Assembly: GCA_033439295.1 (NCBI GenBank)
Contig: JAVTLE010000021.1
Coordinates: 186,009-250,008 of the forward strand
Length of the DNA stretch: 64,000 nt
Source of the DNA: Deuterostichococcus epilithicus
Lineage: Eukaryota > Chlorophyta > Trebouxiophyceae > Prasiolales > Stichococcaceae
Direction: 5' to 3'
Under the pieces are notes generated by a model that had not been told where the DNA came from, did not search any database, and saw only the letters and a program-made list of their open reading frames with translations. The stretch's first letter is position 1; the number at the start of each line of letters is the position of its first letter. The position numbers and the translations under genes are program-made. Below are positions 45,494 to 59,000 of the stretch, piece by piece.

Positions 45494-46046
45494 CTGCGTC
45501 CAGAGCCGTTCACTCGTTAGTAGGGTGCACGGGCGAATCTTGTGTGCCGACTTCCATCTGCCCCGCGGCTGCTGGAATCGCAGGGCGAAGTGGTGGCAAA
45601 GGAGGAGGAAGAGGAGGAGGTGTGGCAGACGACCGCTGCGGAGGAGTTCCGCTGAGGGCTGCACGATTGCCGCGACTCCGCTCTGGATGTATCGGCAACA
45701 GGAGTCTGCCGTGTTTGAGTAGGCCCCACCTGGGGCGATGTCGTGCGTTAGGTGATTGTTCATTATGATCACCTATGGTCCTAGCTGCTCTCAGCTTCGC
45801 AGCACGGAAACTCAGAATCGGCCAATCAGCTACGCGAGAACACTTGATCAGGCCACAACACCACGAACTTCTCTCCGCACCTGTGATTGTCGCGGCCAGC
45901 TGCAGGGCTGACAAACTGCGTGACCTTGACAGCTATCCTTGGTACAAGTGCAGCAGCTGTTTTATCCCTGTGCGTTGCCATACTCACCTCACGCCTGCAA
46001 CCTGCGCCGCTCTGAACTGCCCCGTGTCATGTGAGGCAGCCGCTCG
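45494..46046. other. Region before the GRAM-VASt gene; no firm gene
   Basis: Contains the Pro-rich minus-strand frame mentioned for 45375-45493 and the promoter/leader of the gene at 46047. Nothing else supported. Confidence 0.3.
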
Positions 46047-49000
46047 ATGCTCGCGCGCGCCATGAACGGCAGAACGGGTCCCAACTCAAGGGGACCTGCT
46101 AGCCGACAGCACAGCGGTGGCGCCGTGCCAGAGCCGCTGCTGGCGTCCGTCGGCAGCAGGGATCTGTCAGCGACAGACTTGGTGCGCCTTGCTGGCCAGA
46201 TGGACCCGGACGCAATCATGGCGCAGCGCAATGGCTCAGAGACACCACCAGGGTCGCGGAGCAGCTCCATCGCGGAGTGGCAGCCAGCGGGGATCAACAC
46301 CTTCAATGCGGCCAGGCGGCAGCATGCGTCGGCGCACGCGGCCGGCGAGGCGGTCGGCGAGGCCAACTCGCAGTCGTCACTGCCACCTGGGCTGGAGCCT
46401 CCAATCCCCTCAGCCAGCCCCCACATCCCGGCGCCTGTGCCGTCTGGCATCGTGCCAGCGGATATCAGGGCTTCCTCCGCCAGGTCGGCGGCCTCCAGCG
46501 ACTCGGGATCGACATGGTTGTCCCGGGTGACCGCCAAAACTGACGACTTGAGGAAAATGTTCGAGCTGCCGCCCTCGGAGGTGAGCTTCGCTCAGCAAGC
46601 ATGTCGCGTTCTCTTCTCTCTCGGGTGACGTTCGAGTATCCGGGTGGATCTTTCTTTCTGGGGGCGCCCTGCCTGCTCGCAAGACTCGCACAGCCGGTGC
46701 GAGCGGTGTACGGCAGCCCTAACTGCCCTAGAGGGTTAGAATGGACCCTGGCGCGTGCTGATTTCTGCTGACCGGGCGTAACTGGCACCGTCACGAGCAG
46801 GGAAGGGTTTCGGCGTGTGAGTGCTTTCTGCACATGAGAGATGTGGTACATAGCACTTTTCGGCCGCTTTTTCGCTTTTCTTCGGCTGACCAGGGGTTGC
46901 AGAGCCTACCTGTAGAGCCTGCTCATACTTGTTTGCCACACAGCATCTCGTGAGCTGGGTGGGGGATCTCAACGGTCTGTGTTTCCGAACGTCATGAGAC
47001 ACCCAAATCAATGGGGGTAGCGCGGTACTGTCACCGACGGGCAGCAGGGGTCCACCCTCCCACGAAATTCAGTGCGGTGTCTGGCGCATGGCATGCAGGG
47101 GATACCGCCTGACACGCATGGGAGACCGCCTGGCGTGGTGCAGGCTGGGTCTGCCGCGCTGCAGCAGCGCGGCGCCACCCCAGCTCGGGCTGGCCCAGAC
47201 TGCTTCCTCCGACTTGACTCTTGTCGTGCTGCTGCTGCAGAACGTGATGGACGATTTCATCTGCGCGCTCCAGAAGAAGTTACTGCTGCAAGGTGCGGCT
47301 GCTGGCGGGGTTGCGGCGTTGGCACCCTGCTGCTGCGCTCTGGCCGCCCGTGATCGTGCCGCTTGTGGATCTGGTCGCATTAATGGCAGTGCCGTGGAGA
47401 CACTGTCTCCTGAGGCTCCTGTGCACTGGCGCAGGCCGCATCTACGTGTTCGAACACTACGTGTGCTTCCACTCCAACGTGTTTGGCTATGTGAAGAACA
47501 AGAGCATCCCCCTCAAGGTGAGGCGACGGACAGGCCATACCTCTGGCGTGTGCTTCCTGCACTGCTGCTCAGCCAGTGTGTCCCTCCCTGGTCTGACCGG
47601 CGCCTAGGGCGGTACATGCGCGGCGCACGGTGCCGCCATCAGGGCGGCGGCCGCCTGCCCCTGCGCCGGCGGCCGTATGGCGCCAGCCGCTGCTCTGGAC
47701 GTTGCAACATACGATCATTGGTGTTTGTGCACACGCCTGCTGTTTGTGCACACGTCTTCCTCACGGCCGAGTCAGCTGCCTCCTGTCGCAGCTGTCTGCA
47801 GCAGCCAGCATATGCCCGTATGTACGCTATTGCGTCCTATAAAATAGCCTACTTTTCCTCCACGTGTTGCAACACGAACCGGTGCCCTGCTGGCGCGCCG
47901 CAGGCGGTCACTGCGGTGCGCAAGCGCAAGAACCTGGGCATCCCCAACAGCATCGAGATGCACTGGAGCGACGGCGACCATCGCCGCAGGGAGTTTTTCA
48001 CCTCCTTCCTGTCGCGGGAGGACGCCTTCCGCCTCATCGTGGCCGCCTGGCACCAGTCCGCGCCCGACAAGGCGGCGGCGCAGATGTTCTCCGCTGGCAA
48101 CCGCAAGCGTGAGGGCTTTCACTCGAAGATGCCCTCTCGTTTGTCTGTCTCGTTTCCTGCACCGTAGAGGTTGCAGGTGCTCCTGCACTGTTGCAGGTGT
48201 TCCTGCAACTGTCAAAGGCAGGTGTGCAGGGGGCTTGGGGGCTAGGAGGCGAGGAGGCGTATGCATAAGCCGCAGGCGGCTTGCCGGGTGATGAGCCGCT
48301 GCCCTCTGTGCATGCACGCATACTTGAGCTTTGCACGGTTGGCACGGCGGTGTGCAACTGACCAGCTTGATGCCCTGCAGCGGTGAAACACGCGCGGTCG
48401 GCGACGTCGGCGGAGTTTGCCTCGGCGCTCGCATCGGCGAGGGGCAACGGCGGCGGCGGCGAGGACATGCCGTCCGCCGGCGGCGGCCAGGAGAGCTTCC
48501 TCACCAAGTCGGCCAACCTGCTGAAGCGGCCGATGGTGTCAGTGCAGCGCCGTGCGAGCGAGCGCGCCGCCGGGCGCGCCGGTTCCGCCACCGGCGAGGT
48601 GCACACGATTGCTTCCTGCTGGTCTTGCCATCGATTGCCCTCCGCTGTTGTGGACCAATCCTGTGGCTCGGGTGTCTTGTAGCCTGCGAGGCAGCATGGC
48701 AGCTGTAAAGGTCTGTCACTTGCCGCAGTGCTGTCTGGTGCAGCAACTGCTGCGTCCCTGCTTACCTTAGCCTGAACTGCAGCAGCCATCAGCCAGGTGC
48801 CAGGGCCAGCGTCTCCAACCTGCTGGCTCATGTGCCCATGCCGTCCTGCCCGCAGCGCACGTCAGGTGATGGCAATCCCGGCGGTGCGGGTCGCATGGTG
48901 ATGGACCGGACCAGCCTGGCGACGACAGCGGAGCGGTCCAACAGCTGGCACGACTCAACGCCGTCGGAAGACGGCGATACAACCGCCACGCCCGACAATG

Positions 49001-52000
49001 TGAGCTGAGTGCCGTCATGTCTAGTGTCAAAGATTAGCACACGCCAGCAGGATGCGACCCTGGCACTGGTTACATCGCACTGTGCTGCTGCTGGCTGTGT
49101 GCTGTCAGCGCGTCTGGTGAGGTCCCGAGGTGAGTCGTGGCTGGCCTCGCCTCGTGCATGGCCAGGGTCGAGAGAGCCAGCAAATGGGTGCAAAATCCAC
49201 GAGCAGGAACATATGCCCATCTTCGTATGGGGACATCGCAGGGCAGCGAGGACGGCGATGCCGACAGCGTGGCCATCCGCGACTATTGGGCGCCCACCGC
49301 GGCGGAGCCGCCGCCGGTGGCGTCCGGCATGCAGCCGCTGGTCGAGGGCCAGCTTCGAGGTGTGCCACGACGTCCGCCTCCGTCGCCGTTCCCCGCCGCC
49401 TCCTGCCTCCATAACCACGCTGCGCTGTTGGTCTCTTGCATGGGTGATTGCAGCCGTCTCCACAATGTCGGAGTGCACTTGGAGTGGACCATGAGCGCCA
49501 GACGCGCAGAGCTTGTCCTGTGCTGGTTTCATGGCACGCAACACCTTGTCATACTGGGGCTGCTCTTGTGCCTGTCCTCGAGATTCCCTCCATCGCGCCT
49601 GCCACCATGCCCCTCGCACACACGGAGGATTTTTTTGCCGATACCGACGCCACCGCGGTGCCCATGCGCAGGCATCACGATGCAGGACCTGTGCCGCCGA
49701 TTTCTCAGCGACGAGTCGACGTTCTACACGGACTTCCACGCCGCGCGAGGCGACGAGCAGGCATCCATCAGCCCCTGGCGCAACCACGCGCCTCTCGGCC
49801 GCGTCCGCGAACTGCAGTTTGTCACAGTGCTCAAGGTGCCCACGGTCGCCCACCGTAAAGTTCAGGCATGTTCAGGCAGTCTACAGCTTACATAGTGGGG
49901 CACACACGGGGGGGCAGGAGGCTGAGCGCAGGCAGTGCTCAGGCATGGCGCGGCCGCCACTTCTTGCATGCGGCTTGCCTGCTCCCGCCCACACCATGCT
50001 TCTGTGCACGTCAGCGACGGCCACCATCAGTGGAGCGAGACAACGAAGCAGCGAAGTGAAAAGGCTTACACCATGTCCGCGCAGTCGAAGATCGGGCCGC
50101 CAAAAGCGATGTGCTACCAGACGCAGCGCTACGCCATGTACGAAGGGGACCGCCTGGTGCTCGAAACCTCCCAGGTGCACTGCCGTGTCCACCTGGCGCT
50201 CGCAGCATCTGTTGGTTTGCTGCATCACAGCACCATAGGCACGGCAATGGTGGGTTGTTTGCCAGGTTTTGCTGGGCTGTGAAACAGCTGTCGGGCTGGT
50301 CGAGGGGGCTGCTGCATCCGGTGGGCTGTGCTGCCGCCTTGCGCGTCGTGGCCATCATGGCAGTGGACTCTTGGCGGGAAGCCGCCACTGCATCCAGTCA
50401 ATGCTGTCCGGGAAGGCCACAACCAGCCTTGCCCAGTGTTGGCGCAGGTCATGCCCGACATCCCATACGGCGACTGCTTCACAGTGGAGGCGCGGTGGGA
50501 CATCGCCGCGGCGCCGGCGGCGCCAGGACAGCCGCCGACGCTGGCCGTCACCACGCACGTCATGGTGGACTTTGCAAAGTCCACCATCTGGCGCAAGGCC
50601 ATCGAGTCAGGGGTCATCGCCTCCTGCCGCGGGAGCCATGAGGAGTGGCTCGCCGCAGCGCAAAAGTGTGTTCCTGACTGCCGTTTCCCGTCCTAGCCCC
50701 TCTTTCGCTTTCCGCTCATGCGATGTCGCTCTGGCGGGCGCGCCGCCTCTGTGCTGGGAATGTCGCACATGAGACTCCGCCTTTGCAGGCTCGGGCTGCC
50801 CAAGACGTGCTGCCGCAGTACTGTATGGGCACTCGTGGCTGTGTGCTGGGCGCTTGCACATGCGGTTGACGACACCGTCGAAGTGTGAGCGGAGACGGAG
50901 CCGGGATGACGCCCCGTCCTTGCCTTGCGCAGGGCGATTGACGAAGGCGCCGTGGCTGCGCCTGCGCCGCCGACAGCGCCCGGCTCGTCCGCAGCCGCCG
51001 CTCGCGCGCCGGCCTCACCAGGTGACTTGCAGTTTGGCGTGCGGCCCTGCCAGACCGCGGCGTACTGTTGATGCCAGCCAAGACTGTTTGCAACATGCCA
51101 TGCACATGTGGGCCGCCCCCCGCCGCTCGGCGCTGCAGTCTAGAATGCAGCCGCGTGGAGTGACTGACCGGCCTGCTGCGGCTGCCGCAGGCGCGAGCAG
51201 CTCCGTGCCCAACATTGGGGCGCCGCCCGGCAGCCCGGCGCACCTGGCAGGCCTCGTCGAGCTGCTGCCGAGGGAGCACCGGGCGGCGGTGGGGCGCCTG
51301 CTGCTCGGCGAGGATGGCGGCAACGCTTCAAATCCCGCCTCGTGAGTTCCCAGGGTTCGGTTGCGAACCTCCGAACGCTCCGCCGTGGCCGGGCAGTGGG
51401 ACATCCAGTGTGGGACATCCAGTGTTCTCCTGCACAGAGGCTGCTCACGACAGCAAACCGCAAGCAGGGTGTGTAGCTGCGCAGCAAGGACGGCGGCGGG
51501 TCCTGCCTTCCTGCCTCGTGAGTCACAGACCGCCTGTCCGTCCCTGGACCACCCCTTGCAAGGACAGCCAACTTGCGCGTACCTGCAGGCTGATTGCAGG
51601 GTGGCGTGCTGATACTTCCTGTGCGCATACATGGCGGCCAGGGTCGACCAGCGCTTGCCCCTGCAAGGCTGAGAACTCGCAAGCCTGCACGTATCCTTGC
51701 CTCTTCTCGCAGAGCTGCGGTTTGCCGTCCAAACCGGTGCCTGCGCCTATGCGAGGCAAATGCACGGTCCATGGCTGCACAACTCCTGACTGTTTCGGGG
51801 GCAAGTATGGCCTCAGCCGACCGGTGCCCGTCCTGCCACAGGCCGAATGTGAAGCGGCGGCTGTCGCTCGGCAGCGCGCGGCAGCGGCCGGAGCCCAGCT
51901 CCGTCGGCGGCCGCGGCCGCGGCGGCCTGCTGACCAAGCGGCAGTGGGTGCTGCTGGGCCTCGCGGCAGCAATCGTGTCCCTGCAGCTGCTCATCCTGTG

Positions 52001-52388
52001 GCGCACGGCGGCGTCCGCGGGCGGCCACGGCGGCATCGCGCCGCCAGCGCTCCATCCGCAGCCGGTCCTGGACCTTCCCGGCATCGGCGGCGGTGACGGC
52101 GGCGGCGGCCCGTTGCTCACCAGCGACGGCACTAACTCGGCAGCGGGCGGTGTCTTTAGCAGCGCAGACTCCCAGCCCCCAGGCGGCGAGGGGCCGTTGG
52201 GTGGCGCCTGGGCGGCGCGGATGCAGCTGCTCGCCGGCGACGTCGACGTCATGCGGCGGCGGCTCGAGTTGCTGGCTCGGGATGTGGCGACGGCGGCAGC
52301 GGCGGCGCCGAGCGCCGCTGCAGGGATTGCGCCTGACGACGCAATCGCCTCTCCCGGCGCCTGCGCTGCGGGCGCCGCCGGCGTATGA
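46047..52388 (+). CDS. GRAM + VASt (StART-like) domain membrane protein, VAD1/Lam-type
   Basis: Thirteen exons (46047-46580, 47241-47292, 47435-47517, 47904-48108, 48381-48598, 48856-48999, 49242-49359, 49672-49835, 50085-50174, 50448-50665, 50933-51021, 51191-51341, 51842-52388) close in frame to 870 residues. Family members bind sterols or lipids at ER-plasma membrane contacts; the plant relatives include VAD1. Order: a Ser/Ala/Pro-rich disordered N-terminus (1-178); GRAM domain about 185-290 (GRIYVFEHYVCFHSNVFGYV, NLGIPNSIEMHWSDGD, REDAFRLIVAAWHQ); a disordered acidic/Ser linker; VASt domain about 450-610 (DLCRRFLSDESTFYTDFHAA, GPPKAMCYQTQRYAMYEGDR, MPDIPYGDCFTVEARWDI, TTHVMVDFAKSTIWRKAIES); then a single membrane segment (WVLLGLAAAIVSLQLLILW, about 725-745) and a Gly/Pro-rich C-terminus with a short helix (MQLLAGDVDVMRRRLELLAR). 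An alternative start is the ATG at 46062, five codons in. Lipid specificity cannot be read from sequence. Confidence 0.9.
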
Positions 52389-53028
52389 GCCTCTTTCGAA
52401 TTGGTCAATTGTTACTGCTGCGACTTTTTTGCAGCCGTTTGTACCAATAGCCTGGTGTCAATGGCAGTGCCCTTGGAACTCTTGCACACTGTGCGTTCAC
52501 TACCCGCGGGTGTGAAGAAACAATGCACATGCGTGCAACTTTTGTGAGCCTGCGTGTTTGGAAAAATGACGCCGCAAGCGTCAGGTACCTAGCCCAGCGC
52601 TGAGCGGGTAGCAGTGGTGCAGTGGTTGCTTTGCTTCGTCTACACGTGACTTGCGACGACATCAGCATGTCGGCTGAGTGGCTGCACAGCACACCTCTCC
52701 ACCTGTAAATTGGTGCCTATGCCAGTTGGCCAACAGGCAAACGCTGGAACCGCTGGCTGAGAAGCTTTGTGGGGTCTTTAAATAAACCCTAGCAACCAAG
52801 TACCGGCCACGCAGCATGCTCTGTTGCTCTCCGCTGCAATCCGCAATAATAACATCGTCACGAAGTCATCGTGAAGCTTTTGCGCGAGCGCATGAACACT
52901 GGGCTTGAAATCCAGTGTATTCATAGCGCATTCTGTGACCAACGCTTGTGGAAATCTGCCACGAAGAGTCCCGACCGTGCTCGTGTACATCGTTACATAA
53001 CGGATGTTAAACGGCTAGTCGATAGGCA
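52389..53028. other. 3' region of the GRAM-VASt gene and promoter of the PPR gene
   Basis: A TGTAA, the usual chlorophyte poly(A) signal, occurs at about 52704. An AATAAACCC lies near 52780. No gene recognised. Confidence 0.4.
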
Positions 53029-56000
53029 ATGCGTCGTCTCCTGCTAGCTGTCCCGCCTGCCGCGAAACAGGGCCTGCTGCAATGTGCCAAGTCTGCAGAC
53101 TTTTCTGCAGCCACATTGGAGGCAGTCGCCAGGGTGCACCGCCTCAGGGGAGTGTCAGCAGCCGCCAGCAGGCTTTTCAGCTCAGCAGAGACTTCTGAAG
53201 AGGTGTGGCACCTGGCTGATCTCCAGTTGTGAGAAGCGATGCGCGCTCTGGTGGCGGCTTGTTGCAGGCTTGTGCTTGTCACAGCTGCGGCAGCATTTTG
53301 GATCCCAGCAGTCTGTACAATTGCTTTCGTTTCCTCCGCTGTGCCTAATACATCTTTGTTGCAGCAGGTATCTGATCATGCGGCCGAAGCAGCGGGCGCT
53401 GTTGGGGCTGGTGATGCGACTCTGATGCCGCCAGCAACGCAGCCACTGACAGCCACGCCAGGCCCGGTCGACGATTTTGCGCCAGCGGCCCCCGCCGGCT
53501 CGACGCGCGACGGTCGCCCTGCCGCTGACGTGGCCCCCACCGGCCACGCTGCCGCTGATGCGGACGCCGCAACCGCAGCCGCAGATGCTGGCACCGCTGC
53601 AGCCGCCCAACCGCCGCGGGAGCTTACCGCACAGCAACGGTTCAACCTCAGCCAAGAGGCGCACGCGGTGCAGCGTCAGATGAGCGAGCTGTTGGCGGAG
53701 CGGCGGGCAGGTGGGGCCTGAAAGTCTTCAGCTTTCCTCTACTGGAAGAGCAACTGCTCTTCGACCTGGGTGACTTGAGTGACGCTGCGTCTCAGCGATG
53801 CATCAGGCGAGGCAGTGGCAGCCAGCGCCCGTGGGCGCAGACACCCCTCTGATGAGGTTGTCATAGACATGGTCCACCGGCAGCAGATGGTATGAGAAGC
53901 CCACCGGGTGGTGGCCAACCTGCATTGAACCGTCGAAAACTCTGTCCTTACAGCATCCTCAGTGCAGCGTTTGTGCGATGTCCTGCAGCCGAGGTGGTGG
54001 CCATCTTTGAGCAGCATGTGGCGGCGTGCATAGCCAGAGCCGTGCAGATGCGCGCGCCGCCGGAATCGCCTACATTGCGGGCGGTGCGCCCAAAGTACAC
54101 CTCCTTCAAGCTGTACTTCATGGCCCTCAAGGCCGCCAGGTGAGTCTCATCTGAAGTTTTTGTTGTTCCGGCTCCTTCAAACCTGTGTGAACCAGGTACA
54201 GCTCCTTCAAGCTCTAGTGGCGCTCAAGGCGGCAAGGTGGCTGTGGTGTCTGTGAAATTCTCGTGAACAACTCGCGTCCCTCCCTGCGAGCTTCCCTGTC
54301 GGCTAGGTAAACTGCCAGGAAGGTGTAATGTTTGTCCAAAGTTTTGGTGTGGATTACATCGGCGTCACTGTCCCTGCTGCAGGATGCCGCAGCCAATGGA
54401 GCGCGTGAGAGAGTACCTGCGCCACATGTGGACCTTCAACCACACGCCCGACGTCGGCGTCTACGAGCCGGCGCTCGCGGTGGCGCTGCCCCAGGACAAG
54501 CAGTCGCCAGTGCGGGCTGTGGATGCGCTCGCGGCTGGTCGCATCGTCGGCGATATGCTGGTGCGGCACGCTGCCGAGAGAGGGAGTGAGAAGTCTAGTC
54601 GATGCCCTGCGCTCTGCGCACCCGATGTCATGCAGCATCTGCTCCGGACTGGACGCAGCTGCCTTTGACCTGGAGCCCGAGCTGCGCACTCCTTCGAGCA
54701 GCCGCACTGTCTTGTGGCAGAGTTGCACACGCGGGCGCACCGGCATTCCAGCGTTCCGCCGCGCCAGCGGGTGGCCGTTTGGCCGTACTCTGTGCCTGCT
54801 TCTCATCACCATCAGAGCCGTCCCACCTCAGCCTCATCTCTACGTGTCACGTCTCACTGTCGTGTCTTGTCAACTGGTGTTCGCAACATGCTGGGCGTGA
54901 GGCCGAAAGCGCAGTGCTGCTTCCTGGCCATCATGCTATCTATCTTTCACCCTGCTCCTGCGCAGGATCGGGGCGTGAAGCCCAACGCGCAGTGCTTCTT
55001 CCTGGCCATCATGGCGTGCGCGGAGGCAAAGGAGCTCACCATGGCCTCATGGTGACGAGCCTCCCTGACGCCGCTACCCTTCTCAGCAGGGTCCCCAGAG
55101 TGTCCATCCCATGCGTTCGCACGCAGTGCACTGCAGCGCCAGAAGGCGTGCAGATGTCCGCCCGTCCCACGCGACCGCCCTCACAAGGTGTTGACAGCAA
55201 GTCTCGCTTCAGCCGTCACACTCGCTGAGGCACCTTGGTGTGTGGACGGCAGGCTCGTCCGCCAGCTGGGCGGCGACATGGCCGAGGTGGAGGGGTGCCA
55301 CCCCGGGGGGCTGCGCGCCTGTCTGACTGGCGCGCTGCTGGCCAACGCACGGGCGGGGCGGCTGGACGACGCGGCGGACGTGCTCGACGTGGCCGCCCGC
55401 CTGCGCATCCGCATGAGCGCCGGCGCGCTGCAGGTGCGGAGGTCGCTCTCGATTTCCTCCTCCTCCGGTTGGGGGAACATGACCATGCGACTCGGCTCCC
55501 GCTGTGAGACAGCATGGGCGGAACCGCCCTCCTGCCGCGGTTGGCGCCGCTTGCTGCGCAGGGCACTTCGAAGACCGGCTGTCCGCGCTGCGTGCAGCGC
55601 GGTGCTGTTTGCTGGTGCTCCCCCTGTGGTTGTATCATCCCTGCGGCCGCACACGACACCTCAACTGCTCAACCGCCGTATCGCCGTAGGCGATCCTGCC
55701 GTTTGTGACGGAGCGGCTGCGGTGCGACATCCTGCGCCTGGCGGTGGACACCATTGCGCAGCAGGTCACCACCGAGGTGCGTCCGCCTGGCCCATTTTCT
55801 CGTGTAGAGTTTAGAGTTTCCAGTCTCCCCTGGTATGCTTGCATCATCCCAGGTTCTCTGATGTCCACTTGACGGTGCTTCTCCGGATGTGCGAGTGTGT
55901 GCCGCGCCCTAATGCTGCTGCCGGGGGCGCTGCGGAGCTCCTGGAGTTTGGGGCTTGCATGGCTGTCCGCGGTCGCGAGCAAAGCCTGGCCTGAAGGCTG

Positions 56001-59000
56001 GCAGTGCTCCACTGGGCGGGCGCGCATGCCAACTGAACCGTCGTGATGCGACCGCCGCAGGGGCGGCAGACGATGCCCATCAAGATGGACGAGGGCACGC
56101 TGCTGGCGGTGCTCAATGCCGCCGCGGCGCAGGCCGATGCGCAGCTGGCGCGTGCCACCTGGGACCTTCTGGTGACCAACAATTTGGCCCATGTCTCTTG
56201 GAACTCACTTTTGATCTTGCTTTGCAATAACCTGCATTGTGAAATGGTCTGCCCTCTGACACTGGCATCCAAGCTCGACACCAGAGGTTCAATGCTCGGA
56301 CGCTACGCATGCAATGCCAGGGGCTCGACAACCAGGAACATTCCGAAATGCACCCGCTGCAGCACTCGACAGAGTGACAGCACGCAAGACCTTCCCGCAC
56401 GTTCCGTCTCGCGCAGGTACGCTCGCTTGCGCAGCCAGCGCTACGGCCGCTGTCGGCCGCGCCACCGCCGCCGTCGCGGGATGCGCCGACAGGCGCCGCT
56501 GCGCGGGGCAGCTGCCGCCGGCTGGTGGAGGCACCGGGCAGCCGGCCGGCTCGGCAGGCGCGGAGCTGGGCCAGCCGGGCGGCGCGACTGAAGCGCCGCC
56601 AGCAAGCGGCGGCGCAGAGGCGGGGGCAGAAGATGTAAACCCTAAGGAGCGGGGCCACTCCGTCAGGTCCGCGCCGCTGGAGGCGCCGTGCATCGCCGCC
56701 TTCCACGCAATGATCCACGTGCTTGCGGCGTCCGGCGACCTGAGGTGCGGGGCTGAGCTGAGGAGCTGACGCTTCCGATATAGAGTGTTGCATGCAGGAT
56801 ATGTGCATCGTAGCATCTTCGCCTTCTTGCCGCTGGGAGACGTCAGCCTCATGCAGCTGCCAGGCAGGCACTACTTGCCTATGCCTCTGGGCGTGAGTGA
56901 CTGGCTGTGCAGCAGGTCGGCTGCTCCAGACATACCAGCCTCACATCCTCAGCACACCTGGACTCTTGCCCTGCGGAAAACCTCGATTCATAATGCGCAG
57001 GGGCGCCTTCACCTTCGTGCGGGAGCTGCAGCGGACGCACCCTGGAGCGACTGGCGCGACCGCCTGGCATCGCATCCCCTTTCTGGTGGACGTCGTCGCG
57101 CCTTCGGTCGAGCAGATCGACGCCGCCTACTTCGTGCTGGAGGACATGCACTCCAAGGTGAGTGCAGGCGTGGAGGCTGGGGTCCGGGCGGGAGCGTGGC
57201 ATCGGGTGGAGTGTTAACAGGGCGGCACCGCGCTGCTGCACAGGGTTGAGATCCATCGGGAGCCCAGCTGCTGGCTGCGGTCGCACTCGAAGGGAGGCGT
57301 GATGGGGCTCGGGGTCTGTGCTGTAGCTGTGCTGTCCACCTGCTTGGCAGATTGGACCCGTGGCTGATAGGCCCGTGCCGCGGCCGGCACAGAGGCACTC
57401 GAGCGACGCGCTGAAAGACTCAACCCACGCCACATGCGCAGGGCGAGGTGGTGACGGTGCCGATGCTCAACGCCGTGGTGGCGGCGTGCGCCCAGGTCGG
57501 CGACCTGGCGCGTGCCTTCGAGACCTTCGAGGTGCGGCAGCCAGACGGCACAGGCTCGGGCCGAAACCTGTCCGAAACCTGTCACGTGCTCGTGCCGCAG
57601 TCGGAGGTCGCTGCACCGTCAGCCGCCCCTCCATGCCCCCTGGTGGCTGGGTTGCTCGTGCTGCGCACCCCAGCAGAGATGGTGTCTGCAACTCGTCACC
57701 TTGCCACGCGATGTACCACCGCGACCAGCGCTTCGCCTGCGTCCTGGGACGTCATGTGCGCCCAGCTGTGTGAAATGTGCCCCACGAAAGCCGGCAAGGG
57801 CGCCGAGGGTGGTGCTGGCTGCAAACGTTTTTGTTCTTGAAAGCTCGACGACTGCCACACAGGCGGCACCAGCGCTGGGGCTGGCGCCAGATGTGGACAC
57901 GTACAATGCGCTGCTGTCTGGGTGCATCCGCCATGGGCAGAACGCCAGCGCGCCAAGGGTGCGCGCCATTCACGATCAGGTCGTACAGAAGAGTGAGTCT
58001 GCTCACCGGTAGAGGTTCAGGGTCCAGGACCGATGTGCACGATGGCGCTCCATGCCAACCTCCCGCCCCGCACCACAGCGGCTGCATCAGGTGCACGACT
58101 CTGCAAACACGCTGCACCCTTCGGTAATTCCTGTCCTGGCCCATGGAAGCCTCCTCCCGCAGCCAGCTGCTGGAGCTGCGGGCAGTGGGGCCAGCGTCCA
58201 CCGGCAGGACGCATGAGCTTCCTTGCTCTGCTCTCAACCCATCCACTGGGATTGCTGAACAACAGTGTCTCAACCTCCAGCTGCTGGAGGAGCTGCGGGC
58301 CGCGGGGTGGGCGCCCACCGCCAAGACGCACGAACTGCTGGTGGAGAGTGCCGTCGTCGCAGGCGATGTGCCCGCCATGATGGCCGCGCTGCAGGTGCGC
58401 CCGCACCCATCGACCTCATCGGCTGTTCTGGCTCCGAATGTGGCCTCTGGGCTCGCCCAGCCTCCGATTGTGCAGCCTCCAGCTCGCCCAGCCTCCAGCT
58501 TGTGCAACGTGTACCTCCTGGCGCTGCCACGGCGCATGTCGGCTGGCAGTCGCGCGGGTCGGGATCGTGCACGGCTTTTGAGCCTGGACGCCCTGTCATG
58601 GAGAATCTGAAGAAGGGAAGCGCTCCCCCGCATTGTCGCGCCCGCCTTTCCGTCCGTGGTGGCCGGGACTCAGTAGGGAGAGCGTACAGCAAGTGCCGGG
58701 GACAAACAGGGCGGGGGCCGGGCGCCGGCTGCATGTCGGCGGAACTCGTGGCGCCTGCCTGTCGGATTCTCCACACACCTGTCGCTAGTTTGGGCTCCTC
58801 ACACCCTCAAGGCTCCAAGACTGCTGTCCTCGAACCTGCCCCGAGTCTTCTGAGCGGCCTAAGCGCACCCTGAAACCTGCATTCTCGTGCAGGACCTGGC
58901 GGCGGCCAACTATCAGCCGTCCATCGCGCTGCTGGAGAAGTGCGTGATGCGAGCTGAGCGTGCCGGAGACGTGCCCGCGATGCGCCTGCTGATGGGCCGC

